A DNA stretch of 64,000 bases, taken from Actinomadura craniellae (lineage in GTDB: Bacteria; Actinomycetota; Actinomycetes; Streptosporangiales; Streptosporangiaceae). The notes beneath the pieces are model-generated. The model saw nothing but the letters and a program-made list of their open reading frames with translations. It made no database searches and was not told the DNA's origin. Location: NCBI RefSeq assembly GCF_003289645.1, contig NZ_QLYX01000001.1:496001-560000 (forward strand), read 5' to 3'. Below are positions 25,685-34,029 of this stretch, piece by piece; the first letter of the stretch is position 1; the number at the start of each line of letters is the position of its first letter. Made by a program: the position numbers and the translations under genes.

Positions 25685-25897
25685 TCATGGGTGCAGGTCG
25701 TAGGTACCGGCCCGCACGCGATCGAGAAGGTCCCGCCACGCTGAAGCATCCATGATCAGGATGTCGCCCTGGGGGTCCTTGGAGTCACGCACCGCGTGCA
25801 GTGTGCCTCCCGCGGCGACTTCGACGCATTCGGTTCCGCCGCCCTGTGAACGGCTGCTCTTGCGCCATACGGCCTTGGACAGGTCCATCCGGTTCAC
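25685..25897 (-). CDS. DUF397 domain protein
   Basis: 70 residues matching DUF397: AVWRKSSRSQGGGTECVEVA and VRDSKDPQGD, ending with ASAWRDLLDRVRAG. These small proteins are encoded immediately after XRE regulators in streptomycetes and relatives and are proposed to work with them. The GTG start overlaps the XRE stop (GTGA), so translation is coupled. Likely part of an XRE/DUF397 regulator pair, controlling an unidentified target. Confidence 0.92.
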   Translation of the reverse strand: MNRMDLSKAVWRKSSRSQGGGTECVEVAAGGTLHAVRDSKDPQGDILIMDASAWRDLLDRVRAGTYDLHP

Positions 25898-26745
25898 TCG
25901 ATCCGTTCCATCAAGTAGGCGCGGGATGCTTCGCGGTCGAGCGCAACTTCGCGCAACTGACCAAACCTGACCATATACCGCTGTAGTTCGTCTTTCTCTT
26001 CCAGCATGCGGTCATCAACGGTTGTTTCCAGGAAGACGATGTCGCGTTCGGCGGGGTCGGCGAACCGCAGGTAGGTGAACACCCCTCCGGCACCGGGGTA
26101 CAGGCCTGCGTCGACCGGCAGGATCTGGATCTCCATGTTGGAGTGCTCGGTCGCCGTGACGAGATGGCGGAGCTGGGGAACGCGGATCCCGGGATCCTTG
26201 ATCCGCAAGATGGTGTTCTCATCGATGATCGCGTGCAGCCGTGCGGGGCTCTCGGTCCGCGAAAGGATCTTCTGTCGTTCAAGCCGTGCGGCGACGTGCC
26301 GCTTGATCTCTGCTGGGTCCTCGATCCCCGCCGCGCGGGTCACTTCTTCGATGTACTCCTCGACCTGGAGTAGCCCCGGCAAGAACATGTTCTGATACGT
26401 CATGACCGCCGAGGCGGATGTCTCGAAGCCGGGGTACTCGTTGCGGAAGACATCGTTGTAGCGGGTCCACCAGCCGCGTTCTCCGGCACCGCGGGCGAGC
26501 TGGATCAGCGCTTCCCGGTCTTGGCCTTCGATGCCGTACAGCTCGCACAGATCGGCGACCACATCGCTGTTGGGCTCGATCCACTTGGCCTTCTCGATGT
26601 AGTTGAGCTTGGTCGGGCTCCACTTGAACTCTTTGCAGACCTGGGTCGTGGTCAGGCCGACCTGTTTACGGGCCGCGACGAGCTTCCGGCTGAGCGCCCG
26701 CTTCTTGATCGTCGGGCTGTAGCCCACGGCTTGGATCTCGGACAT
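25894..26745 (-). CDS. XRE-family helix-turn-helix regulator with DUF5753-type C-terminal domain
   Basis: 283 residues from the ATG at 26745 (gagggtgag precedes it). The helix-turn-helix occupies about residues 16-70 (LVAARKQVGLTTTQVCKEF ... YIEKAKW), and the C-terminal domain contains TYQNMFLPGLLQVEEYI and VFLETTVDDRMLEEKDEL, typical of the DUF5753 part. Its stop overlaps DUF397. It diverges from an anti-sigma-like ATPase (167-base gap). An inverted repeat TAGATT-N11-AATCTA (26794-26816) just upstream may be its operator. Confidence 0.92.
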   Translation of the reverse strand: MSEIQAVGYSPTIKKRALSRKLVAARKQVGLTTTQVCKEFKWSPTKLNYIEKAKWIEPNSDVVADLCELYGIEGQDREALIQLARGAGERGWWTRYNDVFRNEYPGFETSASAVMTYQNMFLPGLLQVEEYIEEVTRAAGIEDPAEIKRHVAARLERQKILSRTESPARLHAIIDENTILRIKDPGIRVPQLRHLVTATEHSNMEIQILPVDAGLYPGAGGVFTYLRFADPAERDIVFLETTVDDRMLEEKDELQRYMVRFGQLREVALDREASRAYLMERIE

Positions 26746-26793
26746 GACCTCACCCTCCCACCTCGACTTCGGTCCCGCAGGAGAGTAGCTGAA

Positions 26794-26816
26794 TAGATTT
26801 CTCTGTAGATAATCTA
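26794..26816. promoter_or_regulatory. Inverted repeat upstream of XRE regulator
   Basis: TAGATT (26794-26799) and AATCTA (26811-26816) with an 11-base centre, in an AT-rich patch between divergent XRE and ATPase genes. A plausible regulator binding site; not proven. Confidence 0.4.
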
Positions 26817-26912
26817 GAAGAAACTCTTGCTCGCTCCATCCGGCGGTGGCACGCTGGGCGTCGAACCGAACACTTTCGGCAACCACCTGGCGCACCAACG
26901 GCGGTAACGATC

Positions 26913-27719
26913 ATGCGAATCTCGAAGAACGACCCAACGCAACAGGCGGGCAGCGCACCTCATGTCCTCCGCGCGAACGGCTGCGCCGCCTGGCAGTTGC
27001 CGCCGGACGAGACCTGCCCAGCGGTCGCCCGCACCCAGGTCAAAGGAGTCCTGCTGGCGCTGCTGATGCCCGAGGAACTGGTCCGCGACGCCACCACCAT
27101 CGTGTCCGAGTTGGCCACCAACGTCTTCACGCACGCCCTGGGCGGCCGCGCACCGGCCGCCACCCCGATACCGGCACTGCCCGAACTGCACCTGTACCGG
27201 CGCGGCGTCCGCCCCCAGATCGTGGTCAAGGTCTTCGACACCAGCCCCTGGCGCGGCGCCTTCCCGCCCGGGCCACTCCGCCCCGGGCCGGAGGCCGAAA
27301 GCGGGCGCGGCCTGGGAATCGTCGACGCCCTCGTCCGCGAACACAGCGGGCGGTGGGGCGTGCATCGCACCCGCTCCCGGCTCGCTCCCACCCCGACCTC
27401 CGGCAAGGCCGCCTACTTCGCCCTGCCCGTCCCCCTCGCCGCCCCGGCCCTCTCCCCGGCCCCGTCCCGGCCCGACTGCGCCCAAGCCGCCCGCCAACTG
27501 GAAAACGCCCTGGCCGCACGGGGCCTGCTCCGCATGCACCGCTGCGAAGCCGGGAACATGGCCGTCCTGTCCATCCGCACCGAGATCACCGTCTGGGCCA
27601 GGGACAACGCCTTCCACGTCACCATGCCCACCACCGGAACCGTCCGCTACCCCCTCAGCGACATCACCGAAGTCACCGAAGCGATCGTCCACTGCAACGA
27701 AGACCTCAACGCCCGCTGA
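26913..27719 (+). CDS. Anti-sigma-factor-type ATP-binding protein (HATPase_c)
   Basis: 268 residues. The ATPase region carries VSELATNVFTHAL (N-box like), VFDTSPW and GRGLGIVDALVREHSG (G-box), features of RsbW-like histidine-kinase-fold proteins. A C-terminal extension of about 110 residues has no recognised domain. Such proteins often pair with XRE/DUF397 genes, as here, where the XRE regulator diverges from it. Substrate and partners unknown. Confidence 0.85.
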   Translation: MRISKNDPTQQAGSAPHVLRANGCAAWQLPPDETCPAVARTQVKGVLLALLMPEELVRDATTIVSELATNVFTHALGGRAPAATPIPALPELHLYRRGVRPQIVVKVFDTSPWRGAFPPGPLRPGPEAESGRGLGIVDALVREHSGRWGVHRTRSRLAPTPTSGKAAYFALPVPLAAPALSPAPSRPDCAQAARQLENALAARGLLRMHRCEAGNMAVLSIRTEITVWARDNAFHVTMPTTGTVRYPLSDITEVTEAIVHCNEDLNAR

Positions 27720-27854
27720 TGGGCGCCAACCTCAGGCCGGGGTTACTCCAACCATGGATCTTTGAGCGCCACGGGTGCCTGCCACCGATAGGTGTTGCGG
27801 ATCGGTCGGCCATGGTCGGATGCTCGCCGAGCACGCAGCGCGGGGCCCGCCGGT

Positions 27855-28631
27855 TCAAGGCCGCCGACCGAACCTGATGAGGAACTCGTTGTCCTCGAAG
27901 TAGGTGTTGTCGGAGGAGTATTCGGCGAGTACGGCGGTGACGGCGGCTTCGAAGTCCTCCAGTTGATCCCCGAAGAGATGGCGGGCCGCGAAAGACGTGG
28001 AGTAGAGGTAACCGAGGATCGTCTCGCGGGTCCAGGTGCGCCGGACCGGGAGGGCGATCTCCGCGACCCGGTTGAAGGGCGACTCGGCGAGGATTTCGCT
28101 GTAGGGCTTGTCATGGTGCTTGAAGGTTCCGCTCCCCGCACGGCGCTCCTCGCCCAGGAACTGCTGGATGACGGCTCGCACGGCCTTCTTCCAGTCGTTG
28201 TCGGCGGCCCAGAAACTGCTGTCGCCGAAGACGGCGACGACGCCGCTGGGGGCCACCTGGTCCGAGAGCCGGCGCAGGACGAGGTCCTGGTCCATCCAGT
28301 GGAAGGCCCGGCAGATCGTGACCAAGGACGCCTTCCACCCCTCCGCCGGAGCGAAGTCCTCGGCGCGGGCCTGGACGAGCCGCAGGCCGGCCACACCGCT
28401 GAGGTTGGTTTCGGCCAGGCGAAGAAGTTCCTTGTCAGGGTCGACCGCCACGATGTCGGCGAAGTACGGGTGAAGCGCCTGAACCACCTGGCCGGTGCCC
28501 GTCCCCAGATCGAGAAGGGTGGTCGCCGGAGCGTCTCGCCTGGCGGCCTCCACCAGAGTTCGCGCCACCTCTTCGGGAATGCCGGGCCTGAAGGTCTGGT
28601 AGTAGGCGGCGGCTCCGGCGAACTTGCTCAT
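27855..28631 (-). CDS. Class I SAM-dependent methyltransferase
   Basis: 258 residues from the ATG at 28631 (agagga upstream). SAM motif I is LLDLGTGTGQVV and motif II-like VAVDPDKELLRLAE; SLVTICRAFHWMDQD fits post I. The substrate is unknown. It stands alone, convergent with the HATPase gene across 135 bases, near the left end of the accessory region. Confidence 0.85.
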   Translation of the reverse strand: MSKFAGAAAYYQTFRPGIPEEVARTLVEAARRDAPATTLLDLGTGTGQVVQALHPYFADIVAVDPDKELLRLAETNLSGVAGLRLVQARAEDFAPAEGWKASLVTICRAFHWMDQDLVLRRLSDQVAPSGVVAVFGDSSFWAADNDWKKAVRAVIQQFLGEERRAGSGTFKHHDKPYSEILAESPFNRVAEIALPVRRTWTRETILGYLYSTSFAARHLFGDQLEDFEAAVTAVLAEYSSDNTYFEDNEFLIRFGRRP

Positions 28632-28866
28632 GAAGATCCTCTCAATGGTGGGAAGCAGCCGTTCCGGAGGCAAACGGACACCAGATGGTGTGCGGCGCCG
28701 AGCGGACCGGGAACGACGGTGATCCGGGGCGCAGCCTCATTCTCGGGCAACGGGGATGTCCCACGCCTGTAGGACAGCCAGATGGCGTGTGTGCCCCCAC
28801 ACTTCCACCGCGCGGGGTACGACGGGTTGGCCTGAAAAGCGCCTCTCGCCTGGTAGGGCTTGGCTT
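28632..28866. other. Non-coding stretch with short palindrome
   Basis: No convincing gene. A 14-base dyad ACACCA-ga-TGGTGT lies at 28678-28691, about 50 bases upstream of the methyltransferase start, and could be an operator. Confidence 0.4.
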
Positions 28867-29024
28867 TTGTCCTTTTGGCACTAGGTGCCATCATGGCTCG
28901 GACTGCTTATCCGCCCTACCTCCCGCGGGCGTTTGTTGCGTTCCAAGGCCGGCTGTCCTGCGTCGTCAGGTCCCACCAACGTGGTGGCAACCCATGGGAC
29001 GCTTGGCTGGCAAGGTCGCTTCAT
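28867..29024 (+). pseudogene. Left copy of a 158-bp direct repeat: dead leader and start of a mycofactocin-type SDR gene
   Basis: Matches 39409-39567 (leader and first codons of the SDR gene at 39536) with about ten mismatches and 2-3 single-base gaps. The ATG is at 28994 and the first codons read MGRLAGKVA, but one T is lost at about 29021, shifting the frame, and homology ends there. The Shine-Dalgarno is damaged (ggagg became ggtgg). The palindrome TGGCAC-tag-GTGCCA (28876-28890) is kept. It is a remnant of a duplicated or recombined SDR locus bounding the lanthipeptide island. Confidence 0.8.
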
Positions 29025-29096
29025 GGCCACGCTCGGTTACCACCGAAAGTGAGTCAGAGTCAGAGACCGTACAGGCCCTGCGGGCTCGTACAGGTG

Positions 29097-29849
29097 TCAT
29101 TGGCCGAAGATCGCGTCTTTGGCGGCGTGTGCGAGGGTCGCCTGGGTCGATGGTGTGAGCCCGATCCGGTTCCAGTGGAAGATCACGTGGAGGGCGGTGA
29201 TCGCGCGTACCCCGCGCGTGAGTTCGCCGCGTTCTTGCAGGATTCGTAGCGCTCGTCCCGCGTCGGTGAATGCGGTGAGCCACTGGCCGTCCATCAGGTC
29301 CGTGTCGGGGTCGCTGGTGATGAGGCGGTGGACGTTGCGGGTGAAGGACTGCCAGGTGTCGTTGTCTGGTAGGGCGTTCAGGAACGGTGCGCGTTGTTCG
29401 GCGAGGCGTGCCCAGACGTCGCCTTGTTCGTTGAGGTCCAGTCCGGCGGCGTGCATGAGCGCGGTGCACAGGACGAGTGATCGTTCGCGTCGGTCGGCCG
29501 GATCGGCGGTGAGGAAGGGGAGCAGGTGGCGGCTGTCGGCGTGGAACAGGGTGTGCCCGATGTTCATGCCGGCGGGGCCACCGAAGGCGTGTGTTTCGGG
29601 TTCGTAGATGTCACGGGTCCAGGTGATGCCGTCGGTGATGATCGGGTGGAGTGGGTCGGTGTTGTGGCCGTCGGCGAGGCGGTAGCGGATGCGCCAGGGG
29701 CCTTTGCGGATGAACCACCATGCGGTGATGAGTCCGTCGTTCTCGGCGGTGGGGAGGGCGCGGGTGAGGTGGTCGACCGCGCGGTGTTCGCGTTCGCGTG
29801 GGTCGTTGCCGGGATAGGTGATGTTCACCTGTGCCCAGTGTTCGTTCAC
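29097..29849 (-). CDS. Stand-alone SpaB_C / thiopeptide-type lanthipeptide biosynthesis protein
   Basis: 250 residues. It has the SpaB_C elimination-domain character (WWFIRKGPWRIRYRL, HAFGGPAGMNIGHTLFHADS and the C-terminal LHVIFHWNRIGL), the family called thiopeptide-type bacteriocin biosynthesis proteins. In class I lanthipeptide enzymes this domain removes glutamate from glutamylated Ser/Thr to give dehydro residues. The neighbouring LanB already has its own SpaB_C-like C terminus, so this is an extra copy. GTG start; 16 bases after LanC. Confidence 0.87.
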   Translation of the reverse strand: MNEHWAQVNITYPGNDPREREHRAVDHLTRALPTAENDGLITAWWFIRKGPWRIRYRLADGHNTDPLHPIITDGITWTRDIYEPETHAFGGPAGMNIGHTLFHADSRHLLPFLTADPADRRERSLVLCTALMHAAGLDLNEQGDVWARLAEQRAPFLNALPDNDTWQSFTRNVHRLITSDPDTDLMDGQWLTAFTDAGRALRILQERGELTRGVRAITALHVIFHWNRIGLTPSTQATLAHAAKDAIFGQ

Positions 29850-29865
29850 GATCGGGGATGTCCCT

Positions 29866-30960
29866 TCAGACGAGGAGGAGGCAGGCGTCCCAGGACGTCA
29901 GGGTTCCGGCGGTGGCGAGGGCGGCGCCGGATGAGCCTTCGAGGAGCCCTGGCGGTTCGGCGTCTGGGGCTGCGTGGCCTTGATGGCGGTGCAGGAGCGG
30001 CGTGAGGGGGATCGGGGTGAGGGCGTCGGCGGCGATCCGGCGGCCGGTGGCCAGGAGTCCGGCAGTGCCGTGGCACAGGCCTCGGTCGATCAGGCGGTCG
30101 ACCTGTCGAGGGTCGGTGACGCAGGTGATGAACGCGGTCTCGACGTGGTGCTGGCGGGCGGTGTCGCCCAGAGCGCGAGCGGCGAGCTGCTGGGCGCGAG
30201 CGATGCCCGGGGTTCCGTAACACCAGGAGGGGCGCAGCGGTCCCGTCTGGGAGAGGCGCCCGGCGTGGAGGTCGTCGAGTGTGATGATCTCCGGCCACCA
30301 GGGATCGCCGTCGTCGGTGTGCTGCTCCCAGGTGTCCAACCATCCGGTGATGCGGGTGATCGCGTCGACGTGGCCGGGGACGTGGATGCCGTCGATCAGC
30401 GTGACCGCCAACAGGGCGAGCGGGCCGGTGATGCCGTGGGCGGCGCCTTGGTTGGAGTGGCCACCGGGTGGGCCGGGGCCGGTGCGGTTGGGGCCGCTGG
30501 GGCACCACCAGCCGGGGAGTCCACCGATGGGTTCGGTGAGCCGTACGAGGTAGGTGAGGACGTCGGCGAGTAGGTCGGTGCTGCTGCTGCGTCGTAGGGC
30601 GACGCCGATGCCGGTCAGTCCGCCGATGAGGTCGTATTCGGCGAGGAGGGGCTGTTGGTGGCGGTCGATGCGGCGGTGCGCGGTGTCGAGGCGGTGGCGC
30701 GTCACGGTCGCGGTGCCCGCGTCGACGGTCGCGGTCGCCTGGTCGATGCCTGGTAGTCCGTCGGCGGTGTGCAGGACGAACGACAGTGCCGGGGCGCCGT
30801 AGTAGAGGCTCGCCACCGGTGCGGTGGTGACCCCGTCGGCGACGGCCCGGGTGAGCGTGGCCGCCACGGTCGACCAGGCGGCGGGGTCGGTGCGGGCGTG
30901 TTCGATGTGCAGGAGCGCGGTTCCGGCGGCGCCGCCGGACAGTGACTGGCCGGGCGTCAT
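29866..30960 (-). CDS. Lanthionine synthetase C family cyclase (LanC-like)
   Basis: 364 residues. The zinc site is visible: Cys247 in SWCYGTPG and Cys296-His297 in GLCHGTAG, with the preceding GAAHGITGPLALLA. It would add Cys thiols to dehydrated Ser/Thr to form (methyl)lanthionine rings in the peptide encoded at 33836-34009. The start overlaps the LanB stop (ATGA), so translation is coupled. It is part of a five-gene leftward operon. Confidence 0.93.
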   Translation of the reverse strand: MTPGQSLSGGAAGTALLHIEHARTDPAAWSTVAATLTRAVADGVTTAPVASLYYGAPALSFVLHTADGLPGIDQATATVDAGTATVTRHRLDTAHRRIDRHQQPLLAEYDLIGGLTGIGVALRRSSSTDLLADVLTYLVRLTEPIGGLPGWWCPSGPNRTGPGPPGGHSNQGAAHGITGPLALLAVTLIDGIHVPGHVDAITRITGWLDTWEQHTDDGDPWWPEIITLDDLHAGRLSQTGPLRPSWCYGTPGIARAQQLAARALGDTARQHHVETAFITCVTDPRQVDRLIDRGLCHGTAGLLATGRRIAADALTPIPLTPLLHRHQGHAAPDAEPPGLLEGSSGAALATAGTLTSWDACLLLV

Positions 30961-33758
30961 AGGGAGCTTTGGGCGCGGTGAGCACGAGCGGCGGCGCGGG
31001 CCAGGCGCAGGCAGTACCGCTCGGAGTCCGGATCGACGCCGATGGTGCGGGCGTGGTGGAGGTGGAGTAGATCGGCGAGAGCTTGGTCCGGGTCCAGGCC
31101 GTCATGGTCGATCGCGGCCCGGTAGCCGGCGAGTGCCGCCCGCAGACGCTCGTCGCTCGGGCGGGCGGCGGGCAGTCGGTCGCGTAGCGGCGGGCCGCCG
31201 CGGTGGTCGACGTGGTCGATGAGCCACCGCTCCCCGTCGCCGAGGGTGAAACCGTCGGCGATATGGAGCATTCCGGCGGCGGTGCCGGTGGACCGGTCCT
31301 GCTGCGCGGCCAGGAGGGTGAGGGCGGCGCGGGAGTCGGCGGCGAACACCTGGTGGGCGGCGGCCAGGGTCAGGCCCGTACCGAAGCGGGGTTCCGGCCG
31401 GTAGGTGGTGATTGTGTAGTCGAACAGGAGCCCGTCGTCGTGCAGGGCGGTGGCCCAGTCCGCGAGGCGGGCGGCGGCGCCGGCGAAGGCGTCCGGTCCG
31501 GGAAGTGGGATTCTGAGCCGGAGATGCTGGTCGACCTGGCCGGGCGTGGGGTAGCGGATGAACCACCAGCCGTCGACGCCATCGACCAGGCCGCCCAGCC
31601 GGGTGAGGACGTCATCGGTGCGGCCGTGGAGGTGGACGGACAGCCAGGGCGACCGGCCGGGGTGGTGCCGGAGGGTGGTGGTGAGCCGGACGGGCCGGCT
31701 GGTCCGGGACGGCGGCATGGTGTGCCGTCGGGTGAGGGTGAGGGTGATCTCGTGGGCTCGGCCGTCGATCCAGCCTGCGGGGCCGGGGGCCTGGGTGAGT
31801 GGTGCGGTCGGGTTCCGATCGAGGTGGCTGCGTAGGAGTGCCAGGTGGGCGGGCTCGGTGAGGTCGAGACGAACCCGGACGTCGCGGTCACCGAGCAGCG
31901 CCGCGTCCGGTATCCGCTGCGCGGCGGACAGTTGTTCCCATGCGTGTCGCCAGGTGCTCCAGGAAGCGCCGCGGCCAGGCAGGGCGGCGGCGGGGACGGT
32001 CCAGTGGGCGGGGCTCAGGACCGAGCGGCCGTAGCGGATCGCGGGTAGGAACGGCAACCCGCCGGCGATGTTTCCCCAGGTGAACGGGCAGCAGGGCGCT
32101 GACCACGCGTACGGGATCTCGGCCAGGAAGCGCAGGAGCGGCTGCTGCCCGGCGGGCAGGTCGACGGCGTTGAACAGCAACGGTTCGACCGGCCTGAACT
32201 CACGCGACGGCGACACCAGCCACAGACGGTGCGCGTCCCCGGTCACCGCCAGGTTATCCAGCGAGACGGCACCCTCCCCGAACTCCCCTACCGGCAGCAC
32301 CTTGGGAAGGAGCTCGGGCACGCGGGCGGTACCGGTCATCGCCGGCATCAGCGGCGGCCCCGACAGCTGGACGGTGAGCGCGCCGGGCATCGTCGTCGGC
32401 AGGTTCCGGTAGGTGGCGCGGAACCGGTCGAGGTCGGCGGCGTCGAGCAGGTACAGGAACCGTCCGGTGGACACCCCCGCGTGCCGGGCGCCGCTGATGA
32501 CGGTGAGCGTGAACCGGCCGCCATCGACCTCCGCCTGGGACTCGGCGGCCAGGTGGAACCGTAGCTCGGTGTGCGGGACGGGCTCGCGGCCGAGCCCCTG
32601 GCCGGATGCCTGGGCGAGACGGCGGGCCAGGCCTTCGTCGAGGTCCACGACCGTGCGGCCGTCGAGGGCGGCCTGCTGGGCGAGTTGCGCGAGCGTGAGA
32701 TCGAGGGGTGTGAGCGTGTCCGGGGTTCGTCGTCGCGAACTGCGATATCCGGCGGGAAACCCCAGTCCGGTGTCGCCGACGAGCTCACGGACCGGCACGG
32801 CCGCGCCGGGGCCGTACCGGTCGAGAAACGCCCGGTGGTAGTCCTCCCATACCGGCATCGGTGGGGCGATGCGGGTGAGGGCGGTGGCGGCGCGTTCGGC
32901 TTCGCGGAGCACCGCGGGCGGCAGCGTCACCGCGTCGTTGATCCGCACGTCGGTCATGACCCTGCCATCCGGGGCGGGGACGGCGTGCTGGGTGAGGTGG
33001 GCGGTCGGGTCGGTCGCGGTCATCGCGGGTCGGGCCGCCGAGACCAGGGCACGATGCGCCAGCAGCCCGGCCAACAGGGCGTCGATCATCGGCGGGGCGA
33101 CGGACGGTGCCTCGGCCGCGAGCTCGGCGGCCAGGTCGGCGAACAGAATCGGACGGCGGGCCGCGTCGACGGCGAGCCGGACTGGGGCGGTCAGGTCGAT
33201 CTCGACGTCGGACGTGCCGGCGGTGTCGGCGGACGCGCACGGCACGATCCACACCCGGCCCCGGGCATATCCCAGCGGGTTCGTCATGACCGGAACGCGG
33301 CGCACGAGGTCGGGGCGCCGCTCCACCTGGTCGGCGTGCTGCTCGATGCCCTGTCCGCTCGGCCGGTGCACGACGCGGTGATTCTCGCCCGAACGCACGG
33401 CCGTGACCGGCCCGAACGTGATCGGCGCGACACCGGCGAACCGGCCGTACGGCGTCGCCCTCGTCGTCCACCGCAGCAGGTAGCGTGCCAGGGCCTCCAC
33501 GATCCGCCGCAGCCGTCGTAGCCGCTGGTCGCCTCCGGCGGGCGACGCGTCCAGGTGCCGATCAACCTGGAAGGCCAGGTCAGGAGCGGCGTCTCGTACC
33601 GCGTCGGCGAACTCGGTCAGCGCCCACACCTGGCGCATCCAGCTCCGCCACCCGGCGGGGTCGTCGCAGGTCAGGTCGGGCCAGGGCGGCAGGTCCAGGT
33701 CCGCAGGCGCCGTCGTCGTCCGGATCAGGGCCGCATCGACGGCCTCGTACACGCTCAC
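30957..33758 (-). CDS. Lantibiotic dehydratase (LanB, class I, full length)
   Basis: 933 residues. N-terminal glutamylation domain: YLLRWTTRATPYGRFAGVAP and a long beta-rich core containing RNLPTTMPGALTV. The C-terminal part (about 690-930) is an elimination (SpaB_C-like) domain with GWWFIRYPTPGQVDQHLRLR and GLLFDYTITTYRPEPRFG. It dehydrates Ser/Thr in the precursor peptide using glutamyl-tRNA. A stem-loop lies between the precursor gene and this one. Normal length for LanB. Confidence 0.93.
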   Translation of the reverse strand: MSVYEAVDAALIRTTTAPADLDLPPWPDLTCDDPAGWRSWMRQVWALTEFADAVRDAAPDLAFQVDRHLDASPAGGDQRLRRLRRIVEALARYLLRWTTRATPYGRFAGVAPITFGPVTAVRSGENHRVVHRPSGQGIEQHADQVERRPDLVRRVPVMTNPLGYARGRVWIVPCASADTAGTSDVEIDLTAPVRLAVDAARRPILFADLAAELAAEAPSVAPPMIDALLAGLLAHRALVSAARPAMTATDPTAHLTQHAVPAPDGRVMTDVRINDAVTLPPAVLREAERAATALTRIAPPMPVWEDYHRAFLDRYGPGAAVPVRELVGDTGLGFPAGYRSSRRRTPDTLTPLDLTLAQLAQQAALDGRTVVDLDEGLARRLAQASGQGLGREPVPHTELRFHLAAESQAEVDGGRFTLTVISGARHAGVSTGRFLYLLDAADLDRFRATYRNLPTTMPGALTVQLSGPPLMPAMTGTARVPELLPKVLPVGEFGEGAVSLDNLAVTGDAHRLWLVSPSREFRPVEPLLFNAVDLPAGQQPLLRFLAEIPYAWSAPCCPFTWGNIAGGLPFLPAIRYGRSVLSPAHWTVPAAALPGRGASWSTWRHAWEQLSAAQRIPDAALLGDRDVRVRLDLTEPAHLALLRSHLDRNPTAPLTQAPGPAGWIDGRAHEITLTLTRRHTMPPSRTSRPVRLTTTLRHHPGRSPWLSVHLHGRTDDVLTRLGGLVDGVDGWWFIRYPTPGQVDQHLRLRIPLPGPDAFAGAAARLADWATALHDDGLLFDYTITTYRPEPRFGTGLTLAAAHQVFAADSRAALTLLAAQQDRSTGTAAGMLHIADGFTLGDGERWLIDHVDHRGGPPLRDRLPAARPSDERLRAALAGYRAAIDHDGLDPDQALADLLHLHHARTIGVDPDSERYCLRLARAAARAHRAQSSL

Positions 33759-33790
33759 GCTCCTCCCCAGGGGAGTCCGAACCGGGTCGT

Positions 33791-33819
33791 GGCCCGGCCC
33801 CGATACCGGGGGCCGGGCC
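33791..33819 (-). promoter_or_regulatory. Stem-loop between lanthipeptide precursor and LanB (attenuator candidate)
   Basis: Perfect 11-base arms GGCCCGGCCCC (33791-33801) and GGGGCCGGGCC (33809-33819) with a 7-base loop, in the 77-base gap between precursor and LanB. A partial terminator at this position is common in RiPP operons, giving much precursor transcript and little enzyme transcript. Confidence 0.6.
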
Positions 33820-33835
33820 GCTATCGGCGGGACCG

Positions 33836-34009
33836 TCAGCAGTTGGTGGTGCAGGCGTTGCTGCCGGTGTTCCCGCTACCGCAGTTGTCGGAGGTGTCGG
33901 CGCCGATCACCCAGGGAGCGGGTCCGTTGCTGACCAGCCGAACGTTGAGGAGGAAGTCGTCCGCGCGGAACTCGGTGTCGGGAGCGGACATGTCGGTGTC
34001 GGTGTTCAT
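33836..34009 (-). CDS. FxLD-family lanthipeptide precursor peptide
   Basis: 57 residues, too short to stand out except by context. The leader holds an FxLD-like box, Phe19-Leu20-Leu21-Asn22 (Asn instead of Asp), and the C-terminal core has three Cys (43, 53, 57) with Thr39, Ser40, Ser45, Thr48, Ser50, Thr54, Thr55 as potential dehydration sites; Asp38 and Asp41 are potential isoaspartate sites. A ribosome site (gaaagga) precedes the ATG. It sits between the FxLD-type methyltransferase and LanB. Up to three rings are possible. Ring pattern unknown. Confidence 0.9.
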   Translation of the reverse strand: MNTDTDMSAPDTEFRADDFLLNVRLVSNGPAPWVIGADTSDNCGSGNTGSNACTTNC

Positions 34010-34029
34010 CAGAGGCGTTCCTTTCGGTG

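Noticed and set aside
28640..29090. A possible gene in the spacer before the lanthipeptide operon
   Set aside because: Frames there have no ribosome sites; the right part is better explained as the dead SDR repeat.
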